Source: Ceratotherium simum simum
Lineage: Eukaryota; Chordata; Mammalia; Perissodactyla; Rhinocerotidae
Assembly (NCBI RefSeq): GCF_000283155.1
Contig: NW_004454178.1
Span: 28,102,271 to 28,166,270 of the forward strand
Length of the DNA stretch: 64,000 nucleotides
Reading direction: 5' to 3'
Below, piece after piece: positions 47,270 to 56,303 of the stretch. Numbering within the stretch: position 1 is the stretch's first letter; each line of letters begins with the position of its first letter. The notes beneath the pieces are model-generated. The model saw nothing but the letters and a program-made list of their open reading frames with translations, searched no databases and was not told where the DNA came from. The position numbers and the translations under genes were made by a program.

Positions 47270-48420
47270 CATTTAAAATTTTTATTTTGAAACAATTTCA
47301 AGCTTACAGAAAAGTTACAAGAACAGTGCAAAGACCCCTGTCCAGATTTCACCAGTTGCCCTAATCGTGCTTATTGCAAAAGATCCGATCTAAGATCAAA
47401 TGCCATGTTCAGTCATTGTGTCTCTCTAGTCTCTTCAATCTGGAACTTTCTTCCTTCTTTCCTTGATTCTCATGACCTTGATGTTTTGGGGGATTACAGG
47501 CCAGTCATTTTGTGGAATGACCATAATATGGGCTTGTCCAGTACTTGCTGAAGATCAGACCCTGGCTAAGCTTCTAGGGTGGGTGAATCTCAGAAGTGAT
47601 GGTGTGCCTGGTACAGCATGTGAGGTGGCCCATGGTATCCATGTGTCTCATTGCTAGTATCAACATCGATCACTTGGTCAGATGGCGCTTGACAAGCTTC
47701 TCTACTTACTGTTTATCCTTTAATTAAGTATTTTGTGGTGAGACACTTTGAGATGACATAAATATCCATACCACATCCCAGTCACCTCCTCCTTGGATTA
47801 TTCTAATGGTTACCACATGACAACTTTTTAAATTCCATTCTTTGTGCTCCTGGAAGGGTTTTCTCCCCATTTGTTTCGTTTCTTTGTCACTGTGGACTCA
47901 TGGATTTGTATTATAATTCCAATTATAATAATCCGAGTTATAATCTGATACTTGATAATCTGTTGTCATCATTATTTATGTTGATCTTTAAATTGTCCCA
48001 CATTTGGCCATTGGGAGTCCCTTCAAGCTGGCTCATGTGTCCTTTTGACATGTCATATCATTTTTTGAGCATTTGTTTGCTTTCTTACACAACAAGATAT
48101 TCCAGATTAATTTTGTACTTTGACTGCTTCCCCCTAGAAGACCAAACATCACTGGTCTTTTTAGTGGAGAGTAGTATGTGGAAACCAAGATCCATGTACT
48201 AGGTGTGCCCCTTGGTTTTTGGGGTGTTAAGAGTTCACGTCACTAGTTCCATTTCCAGTCCAGCACCCCAGGGCTCATTCTAGCTTTCCTTCTCTCCTTC
48301 AGTGAGAAACCCAACTCTGCTCCCAACCCTGCCTAACCACCACCATTGCCCCTTCCCGAGCACCCTCTTCACAGGGGTGGGCTTCAAAAATGTTTGCTGT
48401 TAACATTGATAAAGAATAGT
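47270..48420 (-). mobile_element. L1ME-type 3' end, antisense
   Basis: Begins 'tattttgaaacaatttcaagc', 'ttacagaaaagttacaagaac' and continues 'ctcatgaccttgatgttttg', 'attaagtattttgtggtgag'. It is the most complete of the four L1ME 3' copies in the window. Confidence 0.8.
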
Positions 48421-48647
48421 TTGTAATAAAGCCTTATCAAAGAAATCAAGTTATCTTTCTAAAACAGATTAGTATGTTTAGTATTGCCATTTTAATTCAG
48501 TCATCCCAGATATAATTGTAAAATATCAAGTGGGTTGCTGTGTTATCTGGCAAGGATATAATTGAAACATTCCTTGTTTCATGAGAAATTGTGTGTGTGT
48601 GTCTGTATTACAAAGATGTTACCAAGTGTCCATCTCTTGAATTTCAG

Positions 48648-48743
48648 AGTGCCACCAAAATTAACACTTTCAACTGGTCCAGGGTTCGTAAACTCAGCTT
48701 CAAGAGGAAAAGGTTTCTTATCAAACTCCACCCAGAGGTCCAT
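48648..48743 (+). CDS. FARP2: FARP2 exon G (FERM F3 lobe)
   Basis: 96 bp, phase 0 at both ends, 32 residues: [20 protein letters not shown]... to ...KLHPEVH. The acceptor is gaatttcag|AG and the donor is CAT|gtaagt. '[23 protein letters not shown]' is the F3 (PH-like) β-strand signature of FARP/FRMD proteins. The KLSFKRKRF basic run is a plausible membrane or partner contact in the family. Being in frame (96 bp), the exon could be skipped without a frameshift, but that would remove the centre of F3. Confidence 0.96.
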
Positions 48744-48892
48744 GTAAGTATTATTTTTAGCACTTTTTAAATTATAAGAGAATTTATTCTGCTAGAATAT
48801 TGGGTTTTTTAATTACTTTATAAATCATTTCAGTATAATGCACACAAGAATTTCAGAAGAGGATTCGGGACTGGGGTCTGGAAGGGCTTTTG

Positions 48893-49055
48893 GGTCATCT
48901 GCCCAGCAGTTCTCACCTTGAGGGTGCAGCAGCGTCACTAGGGGACTGGTTACACCACAATTGCTGGGTTCCACCCCCAGGTTTCAGATTCAGCAGGTCT
49001 GGGGTGGGCCTGAGCGTGTGCACATCTAAACAGCTCCCAGGGCTGCTGAGAACTG
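48893..49055 (+). mobile_element. MER5A (hAT-Charlie) DNA transposon remnant
   Basis: 'cagcagttctcaccttgagg', 'aattgctgggttccaccccc', 'agattcagcaggtctgggg', 'ctcccagggctgctgagaac' follow the MER5A non-autonomous hAT consensus in order. Confidence 0.8.
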
Positions 49056-50513
49056 CTGGTTTATTGCAGCCTCTTTGTTCTCTAGGTAACAAAGCTGAAA
49101 TACAGATGGTTAAGTGGGACCTGAAGCCCTACAGCAGATTGGTGTTAGAGCTTCTGTCCAAAGTGAACCCAGGGCGTTCCCAGTGTTCTCATGTGTCTTT
49201 GATTCAGAAATTGACCCTTAACTAGCTCTAATTGAAGAAGCTTTGATTTTCAGAAAATAAATATTCCTTCCTTTTGAGACTGTCAGTCAATAAAGTAATA
49301 ATGACATATGAATTTAGTGAAAGGAGTAGAAATGGAAAAATGAATATGTGCAATCTGACAGTTGGGGGAAATCCGATACTTCAGACTGTTCAAAGGTATT
49401 TACATTGTTACAGCTCCAGTGTACAAGGGAAGTTAGGAAATAGAAAGCAGATTAGCTGAGCCACTGTGGGCTTGAAGCTTAAGAGGCTGTGTCGGCTTAG
49501 ACACACCTGGAGCAGCGGCAGATGTGGAGCCCTGGACCAGTCAGAGGAAAGGCTTTACCTAAGCTGTTCAGAGGCGCTTGATTAGCAAGGGCTTTTGTCA
49601 AACACCAGGTTCACGTGCTCTATGTGAGTATGTTTATTTTTGGTAGAGGTGTGAAAGGATGGCTTGTTTATTATTCAAATTTCTATGGATGAAAGGAAGG
49701 TATAAGGAATGCCAAAAACATATACAAAATGCAAGTAAAAGGCTGCTTTTTTCTCAAAAAATATGTTTCTGGCGATTATTCTGAAAAGATAGGGAAAGAA
49801 GAGAATATGTGCCCAATATACAATTACAATATTGTATACAATATACAATACTGCCCAATATATTCAGGCAACTATTAATTGGAATACCATGATATTTCAA
49901 AGTTCAGAACTATGTCCATATCTGCACTTCACGAAGTTACATTTTATATCCTAAGCACTTAGATTTTTAAGACTAAACATAGGAGTCAAAGTATTACAGT
50001 CTTTCTGAAAGTAATTTGGTAAATGTATGTCATGAGGTTCAGAATGTGCATTGTTCTTGAGCTCAGTGTGACATTTCTAGGGATTTATCCTAAGGAATAA
50101 CCATGAGCAATAATGCAGTAGTTTCTTTGTGGTGGTGTTTGTGAGCCTGAAAAACTACATATCCTGGACATCCAAAACATCCCCAAAAAACCCGCAGGAA
50201 AATAGTTCAGTAATAACACATAAATATATTGACTGGCGTGGAAAGATGCCATCGTTTGCCAGGTGGGAAAAGATTATAAAGATGTGCTTCAGAATGTTAG
50301 CAGTTGTGTGATTATAGATGACTGCCTTTTTCTGATATTTCTACAGTGAAATGTGTTTTCTTCTCTTAAATGTAAATGGAACCAGAAGTCTTTGTATATG
50401 ATTTCCAGAAAAAATATCTTCCTAATTTTTAATTTTGGAGTAGCTTGTTGTCTGAACTGCTTCCTAAATTTTATTCCTAAATTAGTTTCCTAAACTTTGT
50501 ATTTTGTTTCTAG
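49056..50513. other. Intron G-H, remainder; nothing recognised
   Basis: AT-rich intron. A short run of imperfect 'caatatacaat' repeats lies at 49815-49862. No exon or other element seen. Confidence 0.5.
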
Positions 50514-50677
50514 GGACCTTACCAGGACACACTGGAATTCTTGTTTGGTAGTAGAGATGAATGTAAGAACTTCTGGAAGATTTGTGTGGAGTACCATACC
50601 TTCTTTAGACTTTTTGATCAACCTAAGCCAAAAGCAAAAGCCGTCTTCTTCAGCAGGGGCTCCTCCTTCAGATACAG
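50514..50677 (+). CDS. FARP2: FARP2 exon H (FERM F3 end, FERM-adjacent start)
   Basis: 164 bp, phase 0 in and phase 2 out. It encodes [22 protein letters not shown]... to ...[11 protein letters not shown] plus AG. The acceptor is tttctag|GG and the donor is ACAG|gtgggg. '[15 protein letters not shown]' is the C-terminal helix of F3 and the end of the FERM domain. '[25 protein letters not shown]' begins the FERM-adjacent (FA) region, which is regulated by phosphorylation in several FERM proteins (family knowledge). The AG completes a Ser codon with the next exon. Confidence 0.96.
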
Positions 50678-51022
50678 GTGGGGTGTGCCACACGCCAGGA
50701 GGGACTCTGGCTGGTGTGTAGAACTGAGAACGTAAATATCCCTAGTCAAGAAAGGAATGTTGTAAAATCTTTCAGAGAATTACATACAGAATGCAGCCAT
50801 TGTAAAACTAAAGAAAGCATATCAAATAAAACAGTGCAAAAAATAAGCTTAATAAAAACTGTATTTAGAATATCAGTTATGCCTATTGCAAAGCATAATG
50901 TTAAAATGCATATGTAAATTTATGAGAGAGGATGGGCAAGTCTTTGCCTTTGCCTTTGTGAAAAATTAATACTGTGAATTACTGTTGATTTTTTTCTTTA
51001 AAATCTGAACCTTTATTCACAG

Positions 51023-51091
51023 TGGAAGAACTCAGAAACAACTAGTAGATTATGTCAAAGACGGTGGGATGAGGAGAATTCCATATGAAAG
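51023..51091 (+). CDS. FARP2: FARP2 exon I (FERM-adjacent region)
   Basis: 69 bp, phase 2 in and phase 2 out. It completes Ser and encodes GRTQKQLVDYVKDGGMRRIPYE plus AG. The acceptor is ttattcacag|TG and the donor is AAAG|gtgagc. 'SGRTQKQLVDYVK' is the FERM-adjacent signature shared by FARP1 and FARP2. It is separated from exon H by only 345 bp of intron, the shortest in the window. Confidence 0.95.
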
Positions 51092-51227
51092 GTGAGCTCT
51101 GTGGTCTTTATGGTATAAGTGTATGCTTTTAAAATTAGTATTTTAAATATTTTTAAACTTTATTTGAATACAGGTCATTTCAAGTACATAAACATGTATT
51201 TTGACACTTGAGTTCTGTTTTTTTATT

Positions 51228-51282
51228 TCTTTTAAAGATAATGGATTTATAATATCTTTTTAAAGATTATGGATTTATAATA
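51228..51282. repeat. Two-copy tandem duplication, 27/28 bp
   Basis: 'aaagataatggatttataata' and 'aaagattatggatttataata' within units at 51228-51254 and 51255-51282. They differ by one substitution and one T insertion. Confidence 0.85.
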
Positions 51283-51654
51283 TCTTTTTACAGTTATTGT
51301 ATACGGACACAGATATTACTTTTTAGTTGCTAGTTCATATAGCTTAGTTTATATATAATGTTTTTACATAGTATGATAAACTTTGAACCCGAAAATTCAT
51401 GTTGTTTCTTTGCATGTGGAATTTTTCCTTCAGTGTCGGGGGACGATTGTCCCTCTTCTGGTACAGCTATTTTTTATTTGAATTCTTGTTTTCTGTTATC
51501 CTACTCATTTCTAGTTAGATGCTTTATGGCATGTTTTCAGAGTCTTAGCCACATTTTTATGTGAGTTTTTCCTCATGGGCGCAGCACATGCAGCATCAAA
51601 AACAGATATCAAGAGAGGAGGGCCTGGTGCCTCATGCTTATTCTCTGTTTGCAG

Positions 51655-51712
51655 AAGACACAGCAAGACTCGGATGTCCATCCGTGCTCTGACTGCCGAC
51701 TTGCCAAGGCAG
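51655..51712 (+). CDS. FARP2: FARP2 exon J (FERM-adjacent end)
   Basis: 58 bp, phase 2 in and phase 0 out. It completes Arg and encodes RHSKTRMSIRALTADLPRQ. The acceptor is ctgtttgcag|AA and the donor is GGCAG|gtgagt. 'YERRHSKT...RALTADLP' is the conserved end of the FARP2 FERM-adjacent segment. Basic residues and Ser/Thr dominate. With it the ten exons A-J sum to 975 bp, exactly 325 codons, with every internal phase consistent, which is strong support for the gene model. Confidence 0.95.
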
Positions 51713-52014
51713 GTGAGTCCTACGTGTTAGGACATACACAGTATTAATTACCAGTACCCTTTTGGAAAATAATCTGGCAATGTTGTAACAAGAGTCTTAA
51801 AATTAGTTGTGTCATTCACATGGCAATTCCAGTCTTGGGACTCTGTTTGCAGAAAGGAGTCCTAAGTAAAGAGAAGTCTTTGTGCAGTGAGATGCATGTC
51901 ATTGGTAACACAGAAATCCTGAAGAGCACCGTCTGTGCTGGGTGATTCAGCAGCACTGTGTTGGGTGTGTCCATTTGATGGACTGCTTGAGAGCCATTAA
52001 AAATCTTGTTTTAG

Positions 52015-52210
52015 GGGCCAGCCCGGTCATGTAGTGGTTAAGTTCACATGCTCCGCTTTAGCAGCCTGGGGTTCGTGGATTCGGATCCTGGGTGCGGACC
52101 TACACACTGCTCATCAAGCCATGCTGTGGCGGCATCCCACATACAAAATAGAGGAAGACTGGCACAGATGTTAGCTCAGGGACAATCTTCCTCACCAAAA
52201 ACAAAAGTCA
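52015..52210 (+). mobile_element. ERE SINE
   Basis: Sense ERE from gggccagcccggtcatgtag to 'tcctcaccaaaaacaaaag'. The 17-bp target duplication (taaaaatcttgttttag at 51998-52014, with one mismatch at 52211-52227) sets the borders. Confidence 0.93.
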
Positions 52211-53163
52211 TAAAAATCTTATTTTAGAAGAATAGTGCGTGACCAGGGACACATTAAAAATATGTTACTAAGTGAAACTAGCACAGGTTGCAAGACAGCC
52301 TGTGTAATATGTTCCTCATTTTGATTTAAAAGACACATAGATTTATAGAGAAAAAAGGCTAGAGGATGATTCGAGGCAATTTTTATTTACAGTGGACATA
52401 TACTGCTTTTTGTTGTCAGGAAAACAACTGAGTGAATATTACTTTTATAAAAGCTTGAATCAGTGGTAAATGCTAGCTTAGGGAAATGATTTACTTAATT
52501 AAACTGTATTCACTGAGTGGGATTTTTTGCTATTATTTTAAGGGTGAAAAGCAGGAAACAAATTTACATCTCTATGTGTTTGACATGATTACAACTATAT
52601 TAAAACACACAGGCACACACAAACACTTCATAGAAAAACGGTTGGGCAGCGTCCCAAAATGTGATGGTAACAGTTCTGTGCCACTGTGATGGGACATGGG
52701 TGACCTTTCTGTGTTTCAGATCCACTTCACTGTAATCCCTTGCTGTTTTCATGTTTGCATATTAACTTCCACATGCCAGCTCTTTTTGTGTAATATTATA
52801 TCATAACTGTTTGCTCATGCAGCTGTATAGTTTCTTATTTATCATTTTTTATTTCTGCACAATGTTAATTTTCGTTGCCAGTTTGTAGTTTACCCTATTG
52901 TAGTATTTCCAGAAGCTGCACTCGTAACTCATATGTTAAAGCTCATGTGTCCCAAACTTTTTTTAAAATAAAAACATTCTTTAACTCTTCTAGGTATGTT
53001 TCCTATTTAGAAATTCCTTGTTAAATCAATTGAAATTAAAAGAATTTATTCTTGTTTCTTTAACAAAGTTCAAATTTATGAATAGTCTAAAATAGCATGA
53101 ATAGTCTAAAAGTTACATTTAAGCTTTCACTTGTCGGATATTGTCTTTTAAAAGCCACAAGAG

Positions 53164-53362
53164 GGGGCTGGTCCCGTGGCTTAGAGGTTAAGTGCGTGCG
53201 CTCCGGTGCTGGTGGCCCGGGTTCGGATCCCGGGCGCGCACCGACGCACCGCTTCTCCGGCCATGCTGAGGCCGCGTCCCACATACAGCAACTAGAAGGA
53301 TGTGCAGCTATGACATACAGCTATCTACTGGGCTTTGGGGGAAAAAATAAATAAATAAAATT
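53164..53362 (+). mobile_element. ERE SINE, first of a cluster of three
   Basis: Sense ERE of the 'cagcaactagaaggatgtgcag' type with an (AATA)n tail. The target copy taaaagccacaagag precedes it (53149-53163) and follows it (53363-53377). It is close to consensus, so young. Confidence 0.95.
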
Positions 53363-53377
53363 TAAAAGCCACAAGAG

Positions 53378-53634
53378 GGGCCAGCCTGGTGGCTCAAGCT
53401 GTTAAGTGTGCGTGCTCCACTGCAGCGGCCCGGGGTTCGCCGGTTCAGATCCCGGGCTCGCACCGATGCACTGCTTGTCAAGCCATGCTGTGGCGGCATG
53501 CCGTATAAAGTGGAGGAAGATGGGTATGGATGTTAGCCCAGGGCCAGTCTTCCTCAGCAAAAAGAGGGGGATTGGCAGATGTTAGCTCAGGGCCAATCTT
53601 CCTCACAAAAAAATAAATAAATAAATAAAAATAC
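53378..53634 (+). mobile_element. ERE SINE, second of the cluster
   Basis: Sense ERE of the other tail type ('ataaagtggaggaagatggg', 'cagcaaaaagaggggg'), starting right after the middle target copy. A diverged third copy (aagtcacaagag) follows at 53635-53646. Confidence 0.95.
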
Positions 53635-53686
53635 AAGTCACAAGAGAATATTGAATATGCTGGAATGATTAAGAAAAAGTGATATA

Positions 53687-53880
53687 GGGGGCTGGACCCT
53701 TGGCCTAGTGGTTAAGTTCAGCGCACTCCACTTCAGCGGCCCACATTTGCAGGTTCGGATCCCAAGTGTAGACCTACACCACTCGTCAGCCATGCTGTGG
53801 CAGCGACCCACGTCTGAAATAGAGGAAGATTGGCACAGATGTTAGCTCAGGGAAAATCTTCCTCACCAAAAAAAAAAAAG
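53687..53880 (+). mobile_element. ERE SINE, third of the cluster
   Basis: Sense ERE, more diverged (ggggctggacccttggcctag). The target duplication is gaaaaagtgatata at 53673-53686 and an imperfect copy gaaaagtgataca at 53881-53893. Confidence 0.92.
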
Positions 53881-53893
53881 GAAAAGTGATACA

Positions 53894-54944
53894 GTAAACA
53901 TTTGAAAATAGATTAATCTTATGGATTATGAGCTACTATTTTGTTTCTAAAAGGTTAATGGCTGTGCCTTCTATCATTGCATTTGCTTGTATTGCATACC
54001 GTTCCTTGCACAGAAAGTTATTCAGTACTGTTTGGTTATATTTTGGTCTACCACCCTCTTGATCATGTTGTGTGTATATGTGTGGTATGAGGTTTTCTGG
54101 AAGCATGACTGTGTCTCAGTGATGCATGAGGAGTGACATAACAAGTAAGGAGGGCTCACTCCATGTCCTTATGTGTGGGACTGTGAGTGGGGACATGGTG
54201 CAGGGCGCCATGGGTATTGAGTAGTGCAGCATGGCTACTTGACTTCTCTGGTCACAGTCCCTCCAGCATTTCCTCCTGCTCATGAGCCTCTTCTCACTCA
54301 TCCTTTGGGCTACTCCAGTGTTTTCAAAATGCCTCAGGGCTCCTGTGCCACTTGTATTGGCCAGGAGCATCGTAGGCAGAGCCCCTCCACCTTCACTGCC
54401 TCTGTGAGTGCACTGATGCATTTCATCACTCCCTGGTGGCGGCCCTCCAACAGAGGAATGCCGAGTGCCGCAGGACTTTTGGATGTGTTTCTCACCTGTG
54501 GGTGCTTTGCTTTAGGATATTGTGAGCTGAGTGGAAGGGCTCACTCTCTCTCTAGCTGTCTTTTACCCCTCAGGGAACCGGTAAATACCCAAAAACATTC
54601 TCATGCAACGTCAAGGTGACACGGGATGCCAAGGAGACGTGGAGTGCACGTGGCTAGGTTTTAGTGAGGGAGATGTTCTTTACTGTAGACATTTAATGCC
54701 ATAAGAGAAAAAAATGGAATTATGAGAGATTATAAACAGATGATCCTGGATCTTTTTGAAATCCTGTGTGTATTTACACATCTTCACTTCTAAAAGGGAA
54801 AGTCTGATCAATTGCCCGTCTTTGTAAAAGCTGTGATAGAAATGGGTGAATGTGCTAATTTGGGTCCACTTCTCTTTGCAACTTTCTAATGGTAATTTGT
54901 AATTTTGTGTGTTCTTTTTTTCTTTTCTTAATTTTGATCCCCAG
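53894..54944. other. Intron J-K, last part
   Basis: No repeat or exon recognised. The last 40 bp form a strong polypyrimidine tract (54910-54944) ahead of exon K. The 131-codon frame at 54224-54619 has no family resemblance. Confidence 0.5.
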
Positions 54945-55200
54945 AGCGTCTCATTCACCGAAGGCATGAGGACTTCTGCGTCCCCATCTTCAATAAATGC
55001 TTCCTTCTGTTCGGTCCCTACCTCCCCTCTGGCCCCTCCCGGCCCACCTGATTTCAAGGACAGCAGCAGCTCCCTAACGGAGCCCCAGGCTCCTGACGTC
55101 AAGAGGCCAGCTGCAGAGAGGAGCAGCAGAGCAGCAGTTGAAGCCCCTGACTCGAGACAGGCCCAGCCCCCTGGCCCCGCCGCGCTTCAGCCTTGTCAAG
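54945..55200 (+). CDS. FARP2: FARP2 exon K, canonical form (start of the linker)
   Basis: 256 bp, phase 0 in and phase 1 out if spliced at 55201. It encodes SVSFTEGMRTSASPSSINAS... to ...LQPCQ plus one base. The acceptor tttgatccccag|AG has a strong pyrimidine tract. The Ser/Pro-rich text matches the FARP2 linker between the FERM-adjacent region and the Dbl-homology domain ('FKDSSSSLTEPQ', 'PAAERSS', 'GPAALQP'), where I recall the human exon ending at the same place. The donor TCAAG|gtgttg departs from consensus at +4 to +6, so it is weak. The next coding exon is not visible in the remaining 8.8 kb. This linker is normally the least conserved part of the protein. Confidence 0.85.
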
Positions 55201-56144
55201 GTGTTGGGTTTTGTCGTGTTGTGAGGAGTTGCAGCCCCAGCAGTCCTATGGGGCAGAGTTGTAGCCCCTTAGACATAGAGGCAGGGGTCACTGGCAGGGA
55301 GCTCAGAGCTGCTAATAAAAACAACTGTGGTGAGGGTGACTTGACCATGGGCTCATCCCCCTCCAAGGGGGAGTACCTGTGTGGCTGGCAGAGCAGTGGG
55401 GGGGGCCCTGTTTTCACATTGACAAATGCCCAGCTGCAGGTGTCCGAGGAGTTCATAGATGATGATCCAGCAGACATCTCTTTCTTTGCCGGAGGTTCTG
55501 AGGCATTTTCTTTCCCTTATAGCAGTTTAGCCCCGCAGGCCCCTTTGTGTGGCCGCCTGGGGTCTCTCCAGTCTAGCCCAGACAGGTACTCCACTGAGGC
55601 AGTCCACATGAACGCAGAGGATGGGTTTGAATTTGAGGAAGAGAGTGGCTTTGGCGGTGATGTGCACCCCTCAGACACCTCCGAGCTGTTTGAGGTGAAA
55701 GCACAAGCCAGCCTGATGCAGAGCCTGCTGAGCCCCTCAGAGACCAGCTCGCTTAGGAACAACCAGTCCGAGAACAGCTCCCTTAGCAACATGCCGCTGC
55801 ACAGCGGCTTGTCTGTGTACACGCCCAGCTCAGCCAATCAGTCCGAGGCCAGCTCCATGGCCAACTTCCCAGCCTGCTCGGTCCGCTCTGAGTCAAGCTC
55901 GGCCTTCCAATTCTCTGACATCATCGACCAGTTAGAGCAGCTCAGCTACCCGCCCACAACAGCCGAGGACTCGAGCAGCACAGACACAGACTCCTGGGGC
56001 TCCGGGGCCCCGGCCCCCCTAGATGTGAGCCTTTTCTTCAGCAACCCTTTTGCACAGACAAGTGGAGAGAGAGTCATTTTCGATTTGCAGAATAATGTAA
56101 AGAATTTGACTCCAGGAGAATGGAGAGATAAAAATCCATCTTGA
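54945..56144 (+). CDS. FARP2: FARP2 exon K, read-through form: candidate alternative terminal exon
   Basis: If the 55201 donor is not used, the frame continues to TGA at 56142-56144: 399 codons from 54945, of which 314 lie beyond the donor. The extension is Ser-rich and acidic, not repeat-derived, and contains ordered features: EEFIDDDPADISFF near 55448-55489, FEFEEESGFGGD near 55628-55663, four SExSS units at 55737-55904, a helix-like FSDIIDQLEQL near 55912-55944 and an NPF tripeptide at 56043-56051. Joined to exons A-J it would give a FERM-plus-FA protein without Dbl-homology or PH domains. An open run of 314 codons has odds of about 3 in 10 million at uniform base use. I have a vague memory of short FARP2 isoforms in mammals but cannot confirm that this is one of them. 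Translation is inferred, not shown. Confidence 0.7.
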   Translation, partial: SVSFTEGMRTSASPSSINASFCSVPTSPLAPPGPPDFKDSSSSLTEPQAPDVKRPAAERSSRAAVEAPDSRQAQPPGPAALQPCQGVGFCRVVRSCSPSSPMGQSCSPLDIEAGVTGRELRAANKNNCGEGDLTMGSSPSKGEYLCGWQSSGGGPVFTLTNAQLQVSEEFIDDDPADISFFAGGSEAFSFPYSSLAPQAPLCGRLGSLQSSPDRYSTEAVHMNAEDGFEFEEESGFGGDVHPSDTSELFEVKAQASLMQSLLSPSETSSLRNNQSENSSLSNMPLHSGLSVYTPSSANQSEASSMANFPACSVRSESSSAFQFSDIIDQLEQLSYPPTTAEDSSSTDTDSWGSGAPAPLDVSLFFSNPFAQTSGERVIFDLQNNVKNLTPGEWRDKNPS

Positions 56145-56297
56145 GCACTCCTGGCTCTCTTACAGGATGACCCGCCTGCTCTGCAGTGAGAGCTCAGATT
56201 GTTGGCTTTAGACGTAGAAAGTGATTTTGTGTTCGTGGCTAGATATTCTATTTTTTCCTGATTCTCTGATTGATTATTCTGTTTTGAACGTCAAAGA

Positions 56298-56303
56298 ATT
56301 AAA
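56298..56303 (+). terminator. Possible polyadenylation signal ATTAAA
   Basis: Variant hexamer 154 bp after the TGA of the read-through frame. I see only weak GT-rich sequence after it, so use is uncertain. Confidence 0.35.

Noticed and set aside
54224..54619. 131-codon frame upstream of exon K
   Set aside because: No match to FARP2, no splice support, and overlapped by a 101-codon antisense frame.
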